Assembly (NCBI GenBank): GCA_963849695.1
Contig: CAWKIT010000034.1
Location: 51,391-115,390, forward strand
DNA from: DASSUW01 sp963849695
GTDB taxonomy: Bacteria; Actinomycetota; Thermoleophilia; Solirubrobacterales; Solirubrobacteraceae
DNA length: 64,000 bases
Reading direction: 5' to 3'
The position numbers and the translations under genes were made by a program. This document shows positions 20,742 to 28,367 of this stretch, piece after piece (position 1 is the stretch's first letter; the number at the start of each line of letters is the position of its first letter). Under the pieces are notes generated by a model, which was given only the letters and a program-made list of their open reading frames with translations, was not told the origin of the DNA and did not search any database.

Positions 20742-21226
20742 TGCGCGCTCACGTCGCCGTGCTCGCCGTCGCCGGCGCGCTCGCGGGCTGCGGTGACGAC
20801 GAGCCGGCCGCGACGTCGTCGCCGACCCCGGCTCCGACCGCGGCGGCGACCGAGCGTGCGACACCGACGACCACGCCGACGGAGACTCCATCGCCGACCG
20901 CCACCGAGCAGCCCGGTCCCGAGGAGCAGGAGGGCGGCGCCGGCGACGAGGAGGAGGCGCGCGTTCCGGTCCGGTTCACGGTCCGCGACGACGGCATCGA
21001 GCCGCCGGAGGTCGGGGTGCCCGGCTTCCTGGCGCTCGAGCTGATCATCCGCAACGACACGTCGCGACCGATCGTCGCGCGCCTGGACGCCACCGAGCCG
21101 CTGACCGTGAACCCGGGGGAGACGACGCGGGCCCGGATCGAGGGCCGCCGGCCCGGGCGCTATCCGATCGACTTCGGCGATGCCGGCGAGGCGGTGCTTG
21201 TCACCGGCGTCGAACCCGGACCGTAA
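20741..21226 (+). CDS. Lipoprotein with Thr/Pro spacer and cupredoxin-like C domain
   Basis: 161 residues. A short signal ends in the lipobox ALAGC near residue 17. A low-complexity Thr/Pro/Ala/Glu spacer (about 20-70) is followed by a compact beta domain (FTVRDDGIEPPEVGVPGFLALELIIRN) like small cupredoxin-type folds. No copper ligand set (His-Cys-His-Met) is seen, so a structural or binding role is more likely. TGATG couples it to the gene upstream. Confidence 0.65.
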   Translation: MRAHVAVLAVAGALAGCGDDEPAATSSPTPAPTAAATERATPTTTPTETPSPTATEQPGPEEQEGGAGDEEEARVPVRFTVRDDGIEPPEVGVPGFLALELIIRNDTSRPIVARLDATEPLTVNPGETTRARIEGRRPGRYPIDFGDAGEAVLVTGVEPGP

Positions 21227-21272
21227 GCCTCTAGGCTGGCCGGCCAGCCAGTCGGGGAGTAGGCTCGCTCGC

Positions 21273-22184
21273 ATGAGCGAGCGCACGCAGCGGACGGACT
21301 TCCAGGCCACCAGCGATCCGGCACTTCTCGCCTCGGCCGACCGCGGCGAGTCCCACCTGCTCACGTATCGCCAGTTGTACGAGCTGTGGGAGCGCCAGCA
21401 GTGGGCGACGCAGGATCTCGACTTCACCGAGGACCGGATCGACTGGCACGAGCGGATCCCGGAGGAGGAGCGGTTCCAGCGCATGTACGGCCTGTCCGCC
21501 TTCTTCATCGGCGAGCAGCGCGTGGCCGCCGAGCTCGGCCCGATGATGCGCGCGGCGCCGGACGAGGAGATGCGGCTGTTCCTCTGCACCCAGATCGCCG
21601 ACGAGGCGCGGCACATGGCGTTCTTCGACCGCTTCTACTCGGAGGTCGGAGTGCTCGAGGCGGGGTCGCTGGAGGGCCGGCTCGAGGAGACCGGGGCGCA
21701 TCTGAACTCCGAGTTCGGCGTGCTGTTCGACGAGATGCTGCGCGCGCGGGTCGACCGGCTGGCCTCAGAGCCCGAGGATCTCGAGACGCTGGTGGAGGCG
21801 GTGACGATCTACCACATGGTCGTCGAGGGGATGCTCGCGCTGACGGGCCAGCACTTCATCATCGACTACAACGAGCGCATGGGCACCCTGCCGGCGTTCG
21901 TGCAGGGGTTCACGCTGGTGGCGCGCGACGAACACCGCCATGTCGCCTTCGGGGCGCGGTTCCTGCGCGACATGGCTCGCGACGACCCGCGCTACGTGAC
22001 CGCCATCCAGCGGACGCTGACCGAGGTCGGCCCGGTCGCCGACGGCGTGCTGCGCCCGCCGTGGATGACCGGCGACGACGACGAGATCACGCTGTTCGGC
22101 GTGTCCGTCGCGGAGACGCGCGCGTTCGCGCTGAAGGCGCTCGAGCGGCGGATGAAGGTGATCGGGCTGTTGCAGGCTGCCTAG
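21273..22184 (+). CDS. R2-like diiron protein (NrdB/R2lox superfamily)
   Basis: 303 residues of the ferritin-like ribonucleotide reductase R2 fold. Metal-ligand motifs are FIGEQRVAAE, the E-x-x-H of IADEARHMAFF, VVEGML and the second E-x-x-H in ARDEHRHVAF. No nrdA or nrdI gene is in the window, and the C-terminal tail is short, so it may be an R2-like oxidase rather than a reductase subunit. ATG 21273 follows a spacer of 46 bases. The stop lies inside a hairpin shared with the convergent csaA gene. Confidence 0.8.
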   Translation: MSERTQRTDFQATSDPALLASADRGESHLLTYRQLYELWERQQWATQDLDFTEDRIDWHERIPEEERFQRMYGLSAFFIGEQRVAAELGPMMRAAPDEEMRLFLCTQIADEARHMAFFDRFYSEVGVLEAGSLEGRLEETGAHLNSEFGVLFDEMLRARVDRLASEPEDLETLVEAVTIYHMVVEGMLALTGQHFIIDYNERMGTLPAFVQGFTLVARDEHRHVAFGARFLRDMARDDPRYVTAIQRTLTEVGPVADGVLRPPWMTGDDDEITLFGVSVAETRAFALKALERRMKVIGLLQAA

Positions 22185-22203
22185 TACCGGCGTTCGGTAC
22201 TAG
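22181..22203. terminator. Bidirectional hairpin containing both stop codons
   Basis: CTAGTACCG (22181-22189) and CGGTACTAG (22195-22203) form a perfect 9-bp stem with loop GCGTT. The forward stop TAG (22182-22184) and the reverse stop (22200-22202) are symmetrically placed in the stem, so the hairpin probably ends both convergent transcripts. Confidence 0.7.
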
Positions 22204-22529
22204 TGGATCCGGGCGCCCAGCGGCACGTCGCTGCCGGGCGCGAGCAGGATCACCTCGCCCGCCTCGTTGGACGCCCCGAGAGTCAGGACCTCGGAGCGGA
22301 CGGGGCCGATCTGGCGCGGCGGGAAGTTCACGACGGCCACCACCAGGCGGCCCTCGAGCTCCTCGCGGGAGTAGTTGGTGATCTGGGCCGAGGAGCGCTT
22401 GACCCCGATCTCGTCGCCGAAGTCGATCGTCAGCTTCCAGGCCGGCTTGCGGGCCTCGGGGAAGTCCTCGACACCGATCACGCGGCCGACGCGCATGTCG
22501 ACCTTGAGGAAGTCGTCGAACTCGATCAC
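22200..22529 (-). CDS. csaA: CsaA-type tRNA-binding protein
   Basis: 109 residues, the OB-fold tRNA-binding domain found at the C terminus of methionyl-tRNA synthetases (FLKVDMRVGRVIGVEDFPEARKPAWKL; NYSREELEGRLVVAVVNFPPRQIGP; EVLTLGA). Stand-alone forms are CsaA, implicated in protein export and tRNA binding. Length is normal. It lies 28 bases downstream of the ECF sigma gene start side on the same strand and may be read from its own promoter. Confidence 0.9.
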   Translation of the reverse strand: MIEFDDFLKVDMRVGRVIGVEDFPEARKPAWKLTIDFGDEIGVKRSSAQITNYSREELEGRLVVAVVNFPPRQIGPVRSEVLTLGASNEAGEVILLAPGSDVPLGARIH

Positions 22530-22557
22530 GGGCGCGGCAGCCTAGCGGCCGCGGCGG

Positions 22558-24075
22558 CTACGGGACCGGCGGGGTCTCGGGCGCCGGGTCCGGCGCGGGA
22601 GTCGGCTCGGGCGCAGGGGTCGGCTCCGGCTGCGGCGTCGGGACCGGCTGCGGCGTGGGGGCCGGCGGCGGCGTGGTGGGCGTCGGGGTCGGTGACGCGA
22701 CGACCGCGGGCGGGATCTGCGCGGTCGGCGCGATGGCGCCGTCCGAGCCGGTGGCCGAGCCGGTCGTCCCGGGCTCGAGCGAGACCGTCTCGCTCTCGTG
22801 CTGCTCGGTGACGACCGCGGGCTCCGGAGTGGGCTCGGCCTCCGGCTTCGCGGCCGGAACGGCGGCGGCGACCGCGACCGCCTCGGCCTTCTTGGCCGGC
22901 GGCTCGACGGGCTTGCTGCGCGGCTTGACGACGACCCTGCGACGGCCGCCCTCGGGCTGCGGCTGCGAGGCCACCGGGGCCGGCGGCGTGACCGCCGCGG
23001 CGGCAGCCGGCGCGGCGGGCGCAGCGGCGGCGATGGTGGCGGCGGCCCGCTCGCGCGGCTTGCTGCGGACGTGCTGGACCTCGACCGCGCCGGCGGTGAC
23101 GATGGCGGCGGCCGCGATGCCGGCGACGGTCTTGGTGGCGAGCGTGCTCAGGCCGGCCTGGGCGGCGGCCGCGCCTGCGGCCGCGGCGCCACCGGAGGCG
23201 GCGGCCCCGCCGCCGCCGGCTGCCGCGGACGTGCCGAGATGCGCGAACAGGGTCTTCTTGAGCAGGAACAGCGGCCCGACGGGGAACAGCGCCGCGAGCG
23301 CCTTGTTGGTCTCACGCAGCTGCTTGCGGAACGTCGCGCACCGCTCGCACGTGCGCAGGTGGCGCCGCACGGGAGCGGTGGTGCGGCTCAGGCCCTCGGC
23401 GACCTCGCCGAGCTCCTGGCGGACCTCCTCGCACGACAGGAGCCGCGCCTCGGCCGCCTCGGCGAGAGACACCCGCGCCCGCACGAGCAGCGACTTCACC
23501 GACGGCACCGTGGTCTCCATCGCCTCGGCGATCTGCTCGTACGACAGCGCGTCGATCTCCCGCAGCAGCAGCGCCGTGCGCTGGGTCTCCGGCAGGTCCT
23601 GGACGTCCGCGATCAGCATCCGGAAGTCCTCGCGCCGGTGCACCTTGTCGGCCGTCGTCTGGCCGTGGTCGGAGAAGTGCACGTCCATCGAGTCGACGCC
23701 CACGGCCTGCGCACGGCGCAGGTGGTTCAGCGACCGGTTGCGCGCGATGCGGTACAGCCACGGCCGCACGTTGATCGCGCGGTCGTCGGCCAGGATCGCG
23801 TTGAACGCCGCCGCGAACACCTCCTGCAGAACGTCCTCCGCGTCCTCCTTCGAGGAGAGCATGTGGCGGCAGAACGCGAGCAGCCGCGCCTGGTAGCGCG
23901 CGACCAGCGCCTCGAACGCATGGTGGTTGCCGCGCCGGACGAGCGCGATCAAGCGCTCGTCGGACTGCAGGCGCAGCAGCGGCGAACGCCCATGCATGCC
24001 GGCGACGCCGGCGGGGTGCTGAAGTGCGGAAGCTTCCACGACAGAGTGTCCCGCCGGCCAGAACTCCACCGCCAC
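22558..24075 (-). CDS. ECF sigma factor with zinc-finger and membrane extension
   Basis: 505 residues from GTG 24075; ATG 23997 (MHGRSPLL) would also give a full sigma part. Sigma region 2 (FEALVARYQARLLAFCRHML, DAEDVLQEVFAAAF) and region 4 (LPETQRTALLLREIDALSYEQIAEAM) are intact. They are followed by a zf-HC2-like cluster (H-x3-C-x2-C in RRHLRTCERCATFRK), a hydrophobic Ala/Gly-rich stretch that may cross the membrane (about 305-330), and a long Pro/Ala-rich tail ending in PxP repeats. The fused anti-sigma-like finger probably keeps the sigma in check. It is divergent from tRNA-Leu. Confidence 0.85.
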   Translation of the reverse strand: MAVEFWPAGHSVVEASALQHPAGVAGMHGRSPLLRLQSDERLIALVRRGNHHAFEALVARYQARLLAFCRHMLSSKEDAEDVLQEVFAAAFNAILADDRAINVRPWLYRIARNRSLNHLRRAQAVGVDSMDVHFSDHGQTTADKVHRREDFRMLIADVQDLPETQRTALLLREIDALSYEQIAEAMETTVPSVKSLLVRARVSLAEAAEARLLSCEEVRQELGEVAEGLSRTTAPVRRHLRTCERCATFRKQLRETNKALAALFPVGPLFLLKKTLFAHLGTSAAAGGGGAAASGGAAAAGAAAAQAGLSTLATKTVAGIAAAAIVTAGAVEVQHVRSKPRERAAATIAAAAPAAPAAAAAVTPPAPVASQPQPEGGRRRVVVKPRSKPVEPPAKKAEAVAVAAAVPAAKPEAEPTPEPAVVTEQHESETVSLEPGTTGSATGSDGAIAPTAQIPPAVVASPTPTPTTPPPAPTPQPVPTPQPEPTPAPEPTPAPDPAPETPPVP

Positions 24076-24131
24076 GGGAAAGTTGCGTCCCTTCGAGGGT
24101 AGCGGAGCGCGGAAGTACGATGTTGGCGCTC

Positions 24132-24217
24132 GCCCGGGTTGGCAAAGCTGGTGAAGCCGGATCGCCTTAAAAGCGATTGCCCTTCGGGGCTTGTGGGTTC
24201 GACTCCCACCCCGGGTA
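24132..24217 (+). tRNA. tRNA-Leu (anticodon UAA)
   Basis: 86 bases, class II. Acceptor GCCCGGG (24132-24138) pairs with CCCGGGT (24210-24216, G-U at the end) with discriminator A. The anticodon stem ATCGC/GCGAT encloses CTTAAAA, giving anticodon TAA. A long variable arm (GCCCTTCGGGGC) and the T arm GTGGG-TTCGACT-CCCAC follow. No CCA is encoded. It reads UUA, the rare codon that bldA serves in Streptomyces. It ends one base before the stop of the convergent membrane gene. Confidence 0.93.
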
Positions 24218-24784
24218 CTACGCCCCGTCGTCCTTCGCTTCGTCAGGCGCCGGCGCCACGGCCTCGATACCGCCGGTCATGGCCAGCGCCCCGACCATGA
24301 GAAACCCGGTCGCGAGCGCGATGTAGACAACCTCGGGGTTGCCGTCCGCCGCTTCCCCGGTCCCCAGCGGATGCAGCGTCGCGAACTGGGCGGCGACCAG
24401 CAGGGCGAGGAGCGCCACCCCCAGCACCGTCCGCTCGAAGAAATGCCGCAATGACCCGACGCCCTCGCCGAAGCGCTCGAGGTGCGCCAGCGCGTCGTCC
24501 ACGTCCGCGCGGCTCGACGACGAGGCGAGCCCCGACCACAGCGAGAACACCCGCCGCACCGTGGGCAGCTGGAAGAGACGCGCCTGGACCGCGAGCGTCA
24601 ACAGCAGCACCGGGATGATCTCGGCCGAAGCGGAATAGAAGTCCATCGACGCCTCGGCGGGAGACAGCGCGAACCCACCCGCGATCCCGATCACCGCCGC
24701 GAACACGGGTGGGCCGAGCGAGAAGCTCCTCTGCATCGCCCACGCGACGCGCGCAACACCACCGGGCGACGATCGCTCCTCCAT
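24218..24784 (-). CDS. Membrane protein of unknown function
   Basis: 188 residues from ATG 24784 (GTG 24802 possible). Four hydrophobic segments: VFAAVIGIAGGFAL, EIIPVLLLTLAVQA, VLGVALLALLVAAQ and VYIALATGFLMVGALAM. Between the second and third lies a cytoplasmic-like helical loop (DVDDALAHLERFGEGVGS). No family recognised. Convergent with tRNA-Leu, and divergent from the histidine kinase gene with 77 bases between. Confidence 0.6.
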   Translation of the reverse strand: MEERSSPGGVARVAWAMQRSFSLGPPVFAAVIGIAGGFALSPAEASMDFYSASAEIIPVLLLTLAVQARLFQLPTVRRVFSLWSGLASSSSRADVDDALAHLERFGEGVGSLRHFFERTVLGVALLALLVAAQFATLHPLGTGEAADGNPEVVYIALATGFLMVGALAMTGGIEAVAPAPDEAKDDGA

Positions 24785-24861
24785 CGCGCAGAAGCCTGCC
24801 ACCCGCCCCAGTCAGAAGCGCGGAGCTTGCCTGACGTATCGCAGACCGCAAGGATCCCCGC

Positions 24862-26256
24862 ATGAGCGCCGCCCGCATGAGCGCCGTCGCCTTCGCGGCA
24901 CTCGTATGCGGCGCGGCGACGTTCGCGCTGGTGCTCGGCAGCAGTCATCCCGACGCGGACGCGGGATGGGCGCGCCTCTCGCCGGTCGTCGGCCTCAGCT
25001 TCATCGCCACCGGCCTGTACGCGTGGCGCCGGAGGCCGGACAGCCGGATCGGCGCACTGATGGTCTACATGGGTTTCGCGTGGTTCCTGCAAGCGCTTGC
25101 CCTGGTCAACTCCCCTGCGCTGTACACGCTCAGCCTCGTGGTCGGCGGTCTGTGGGGCGGCGTGTTCCTGCACCTCGTCCTGAGCTTCCCGACGGGGCGG
25201 CTCGCGCCCGGGTGGGACCGCGGGCTCGCCATCGCCGGCTACCTGATCTTCACCCTCGGCTCGGTGCCGGCGCTGCTGTTCGCCGACTCGGAGGATCTCG
25301 GATGCGACGGGTGCCCGGCCAACGTGTTTCAGGTACGTCACGACCCCGAGCTGGCGAGCGCGTTCCAGGCGGTCGAGGCCACTCTCTACGCGGTCCTGTT
25401 CATCCTCGTGCTCGTCCGGCTCGCGCTGCGGCGGAGGCGCACCGGCACGCTCGAGCGGCTCCAGCTCACGCCGGTGTACGTGTGCGGGCTGTTCACGTTC
25501 CTGGTCGTGACGGCCGCGACCGGCGGAGCCGGGGCGGGCGCGCGGTGGCTGGCGTTCGCTGCGACCGCGCTGCTCCCGCTCGCCTTCCTGGCGGGCCTGC
25601 TGCGCAGCCACATGGCAGGCCTGGTCGAGGAGCTGCGCGCGTCGCGCGCCCGGCTCGTCACCGCGTCCGACACCGAGCGCCGGCGGCTCGAGCGAGACCT
25701 TCACGACGGCGCCCAGGCGCGACTGGTCGCGCTCGCGATGCTGATCGGTCACACCCGCGCAAAGGCGGAAGCCGACCCCGCCGAGGTGCCGGCGCTGCTC
25801 GACGAGGCGATGGCCGAGGTGAAGGCGAGCCTGGCCGAGCTCCGCGAGCTGGCGCGGGGCATCAACCCCGCCGCACTGACCGAACGCGGGCTCGCGCCGG
25901 CGCTGGAGGCGCTCGCGGCGAAGATCCCGGTGCCGGTCTCGGTCGACGCCGACGGCGAGCGCCTTCCCGGCCCGGTCGCGACCGCCGCGTACTTCGCGGT
26001 GTCCGAGGCGCTCGCCAACGTCGCGAAGTACGCCCAGGCGACGGAGGCGAAGGTGACGGTCCGGCGCAACGGCTCGCGCGTGATCGTGGACGTGGTCGAC
26101 GACGGCATCGGCGGCGCCGACCCCACGCACGGCTCCGGACTGGTCGGGCTATCCGACCGCATCGGCGCGCTCGACGGCACGCTCGACGTGAGGAGCCCGC
26201 CCGGCGGCGGCACGCGGCTTCACATCGAGCTGCCCTGCAGCCCTACCCCTTCGTGA
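24862..26256 (+). CDS. Orphan sensor histidine kinase, NarL type
   Basis: 464 residues. Six to seven membrane helices fill the first 250 residues, with a small extracytoplasmic loop bearing two Cys (DLGCDGCPAN). The HisKA_3 box follows (ERRRLERDLHDGAQARLVALAM), then the HATPase_c domain (VSEALANVAKYAQA; DDGIGGADPTHGSGLVGLSDRI). Unlike the kinase at 2.3-3.5 kb it has no response regulator gene beside it. The Cys pair could be a disulfide sensor, which is inference. ATG 24862 is used; ATG 24877 is an alternative. Confidence 0.9.
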   Translation: MSAARMSAVAFAALVCGAATFALVLGSSHPDADAGWARLSPVVGLSFIATGLYAWRRRPDSRIGALMVYMGFAWFLQALALVNSPALYTLSLVVGGLWGGVFLHLVLSFPTGRLAPGWDRGLAIAGYLIFTLGSVPALLFADSEDLGCDGCPANVFQVRHDPELASAFQAVEATLYAVLFILVLVRLALRRRRTGTLERLQLTPVYVCGLFTFLVVTAATGGAGAGARWLAFAATALLPLAFLAGLLRSHMAGLVEELRASRARLVTASDTERRRLERDLHDGAQARLVALAMLIGHTRAKAEADPAEVPALLDEAMAEVKASLAELRELARGINPAALTERGLAPALEALAAKIPVPVSVDADGERLPGPVATAAYFAVSEALANVAKYAQATEAKVTVRRNGSRVIVDVVDDGIGGADPTHGSGLVGLSDRIGALDGTLDVRSPPGGGTRLHIELPCSPTPS

Positions 26257-26361
26257 TGGCGGCCGAGGGCGCTGAACGATTCCGCATCATGGCGCCAGAT
26301 TACGGTTGCTGCGCGAAAAGCGAGGTTGAAATCCACCGGGTCGCGCGCAAGGCTTCAACCC

Positions 26362-26553
26362 ATGGACGCAGTGCGATGCCTTGAATGCGGCGCGACCCGG
26401 TGGGCGCTGTTCGGGCAGTCGTTCGAGACCATGCTCAGCGAGCCGTGCGAGGTGTGCGGCGGCGAGACCGTGGTCGAGCGGCGGCGGCCCGGGACCGGGG
26501 CAGCGAAGTCGTTCGTGGAGCGCCGCGACCTCGGCGAGCGCGCCGCCCACTGA
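26362..26553 (+). CDS. Small zinc-ribbon protein
   Basis: 63 residues with two CxxC pairs (Cys6/Cys9 and Cys29/Cys32) in a ribbon arrangement (VRCLECGATRWALFG ... EPCEVCGGE), then a basic tail (VERRRPG). It probably binds one zinc; no function assigned. ATG 26362 puts the first Cys at residue 6; an upstream TTG 26326 is less likely. Convergent with the HxlR gene, 15 bases between stops. Confidence 0.6.
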   Translation: MDAVRCLECGATRWALFGQSFETMLSEPCEVCGGETVVERRRPGTGAAKSFVERRDLGERAAH

Positions 26554-26568
26554 CCCCGCGGTTCGGGC

Positions 26569-27294
26569 CTACGCCGCAGCGCGGCGGGCGGCAGCGGCCG
26601 TGAAGCCGGCGAGGATCGCCTCGGCGAGGCCGCGGTTGCCGCTGTAGGCCAGCTCGTCGGGCGTGCCGCCCGGGCCGAGCGCGCGCACCCAGGTCGCCTG
26701 CGAGCCGGTGACCGTGGCGGCCGGTGAGCCGTTGGGCTCGCCCTCGGCGATCTCCACGTGCCCGCGTGAGGCGATCAGGCGATAGCGGCGCTCGGGCAGC
26801 TCCTCGCCCTCGCCCTCGACGATCAGCTCGACCGTCCCCTCGACGCCGGCCGGCGTCTCGATCAGGCCCGGCGCGAGGCGGAAGACGGCGCCGACGTTGA
26901 TGTCCTCGCCCGGCCGCGGCGGGCTCCACGTCCAGTCATAGCCCCAGCGCGCGAGCGCGCCGATCACCGGCATCAGCTCGCGCGAGCGCTCGGTCAGCTC
27001 GTAGTCGACGCGTGGCGGCACCTCGCGATAGCGCTGCCGGGTCAGCAGGCCGTCGGCGACCATCCGGTTCAGCCGCGACCGCAGCTGCTCGGTCGAGATC
27101 CCGGGCAGCACGCGCTGGAGCTCGACGAAGCGCCGCGGGCCGGCGGCGAGGTCGCGGATGATGAGCAGCGTCCACTTGTCCCCGACCAGGTCCAGCGCAC
27201 GCGCGTCGGGCGACCACTGGTCGTACGGATGGCGCTTGGGGGGCGGCGTGGTCGGGATGGGCGGGGTCTCGGCCGGTGGGATTTTCTGGAGCAT
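26569..27294 (-). CDS. HxlR-family regulator with C-terminal SCP2-like domain
   Basis: 241 residues from ATG 27294 (MLQKIPPAETPP). The winged helix is clear: ALDLVGDKWTLLIIRDLAAGPRRF, GISTEQLRSRLNRMVADGLL and YELTERSRELMPVIGALARWG. The C-terminal half (GTVELIVEGEGEELPERRYRL ... NGSPAATVTGSQATWVRAL) resembles a sterol-carrier-like domain often fused in actinobacterial HxlR proteins. It may sense a hydrophobic ligand and control the divergent DsbA-like gene. The frame is open to 27483, but those extra residues look non-coding. Confidence 0.85.
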   Translation of the reverse strand: MLQKIPPAETPPIPTTPPPKRHPYDQWSPDARALDLVGDKWTLLIIRDLAAGPRRFVELQRVLPGISTEQLRSRLNRMVADGLLTRQRYREVPPRVDYELTERSRELMPVIGALARWGYDWTWSPPRPGEDINVGAVFRLAPGLIETPAGVEGTVELIVEGEGEELPERRYRLIASRGHVEIAEGEPNGSPAATVTGSQATWVRALGPGGTPDELAYSGNRGLAEAILAGFTAAAARRAAA

Positions 27295-27466
27295 ACCCCG
27301 AGGACGGGGCTTCGGTGTTGAGGCCGCGGCCGCGGACCTGAGGTCCGGGACCGGACATTCCGATTCGGCGGCAGCCGCAAGTTTTCCTTCCATCGGCCGT
27401 TCATACCGATTGCAAGGCGCTCGCGGGCGCCAACACAAGGGATTTCGGCATATCGAGGATAGAGAA

Positions 27467-28117
27467 ATGGGCGAGCTGATCAACCTCGCGGAGCGCCGTG
27501 AGCTGCGCCGCCGGTCGCGTGCGACACCGCGGTCGCTGCCAGTACGCGCAGAATTCTTCTACGACCTCGCGTGCCCGTTCACCTATCTCGCGGCGGAGCG
27601 GGTCGAGCGCGCGTACGACGACGTCGTGTGGACCCCCGCGTCGGCCACCGCGCTGCGGCGCGGCTCGCCGGTCACGGGCGAGGCGGCTCTGGCCGGGGTG
27701 CGGACGGCCGCGCAGGAGCGCGCCGCAGTGCTGCGGCTCCCGCTCGTGTGGCCGGAGACCTGGCCGGCCGACGTCCCGGCCGCGATGCGCATGGCCTCGT
27801 ACGCGGCCGAGCGCGGCCGCGGCGCCGCATTCGCCCTGGCGGCCGGGCGGCTCGCCTTCAGCGGCGGGTTCGACCTCGACGACCCCGACAGCCTCGCCGA
27901 GGCGGCCGCCGCCGCCGGCCTCGACCTCGAGGAGAGCCTGCGCGCCGCCGCTGACCGCCGCAGGGACGGCGCGATGGAAGCTGCGGCCCGCCGCCTGCTG
28001 GCCGTCGGCGCGGACCGGCTCCCGGCCCTGCGCGTCGGGCGGTCGCTGTTCTGGGGCGAGTCACAGGTGGCCGAGGCGGTCGCCGCCGCGCGGCTCACCG
28101 CCGCCGCCTGCCGCTAG
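27467..28117 (+). CDS. DsbA-family/2-hydroxychromene-2-carboxylate isomerase-like protein
   Basis: 216 residues of the thioredoxin-like DsbA/HCCA isomerase fold. AEFFYDLACPFTYLAAERVE at the N terminus carries a lone Cys followed by Pro-Phe instead of CxxC. A helical insertion and GADRLPALRVGRSLFWGESQVAEA at the C terminus supply the cis-Pro strand. Such proteins are glutathione-type isomerases or oxidoreductases. ATG 27467 has only a weak purine-rich leader. It is divergent from the HxlR regulator, 172 bases apart, and so is its likely target. Confidence 0.75.
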   Translation: MGELINLAERRELRRRSRATPRSLPVRAEFFYDLACPFTYLAAERVERAYDDVVWTPASATALRRGSPVTGEAALAGVRTAAQERAAVLRLPLVWPETWPADVPAAMRMASYAAERGRGAAFALAAGRLAFSGGFDLDDPDSLAEAAAAAGLDLEESLRAAADRRRDGAMEAAARRLLAVGADRLPALRVGRSLFWGESQVAEAVAAARLTAAACR

Positions 28118-28118
28118 C

Positions 28119-28283
28119 TCAGTACGGCGTCACGAGGCCGGCGAGGATCTGCTCGTCGAGCTCCTCGCGCGGCTTCTGGACCGCTTCCGGCGGCCGGCGG
28201 GCGACCAGGAACGGCTCCTCGCGGTCGGTCTCCGCGAGCAGCAGCTCGAGGTCAGCGTCGCTGATCCGGATCTCCTTGTCCAT
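28119..28283 (-). CDS. Small hypothetical protein
   Basis: 54 residues, acidic and charged (MDKEIRISDADLELLLAETD ... ELDEQILAGL), with no Cys and no membrane segment. Unrecognised. Support is an ATG start, plausible codon use and a fit between two real genes: stops are one base apart from the DsbA-like gene, and its start is divergent from the TPP enzyme. It could be a chance reading frame. Confidence 0.4.
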   Translation of the reverse strand: MDKEIRISDADLELLLAETDREEPFLVARRPPEAVQKPREELDEQILAGLVTPY

Positions 28284-28367
28284 CCGAGCGACCCTAGCCG
28301 CGCGGGCGCGGGCCCAAACAGGTTCGGCGGCGTCCAACCCCCCGCCCGGGGGGTAGATTCCGGCGCC

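Noticed and set aside
28321..28367. Riboswitch before the acetolactate-synthase-like gene
   Set aside because: Only a 47-base leader with a C/G run; too short and without a recognisable aptamer.
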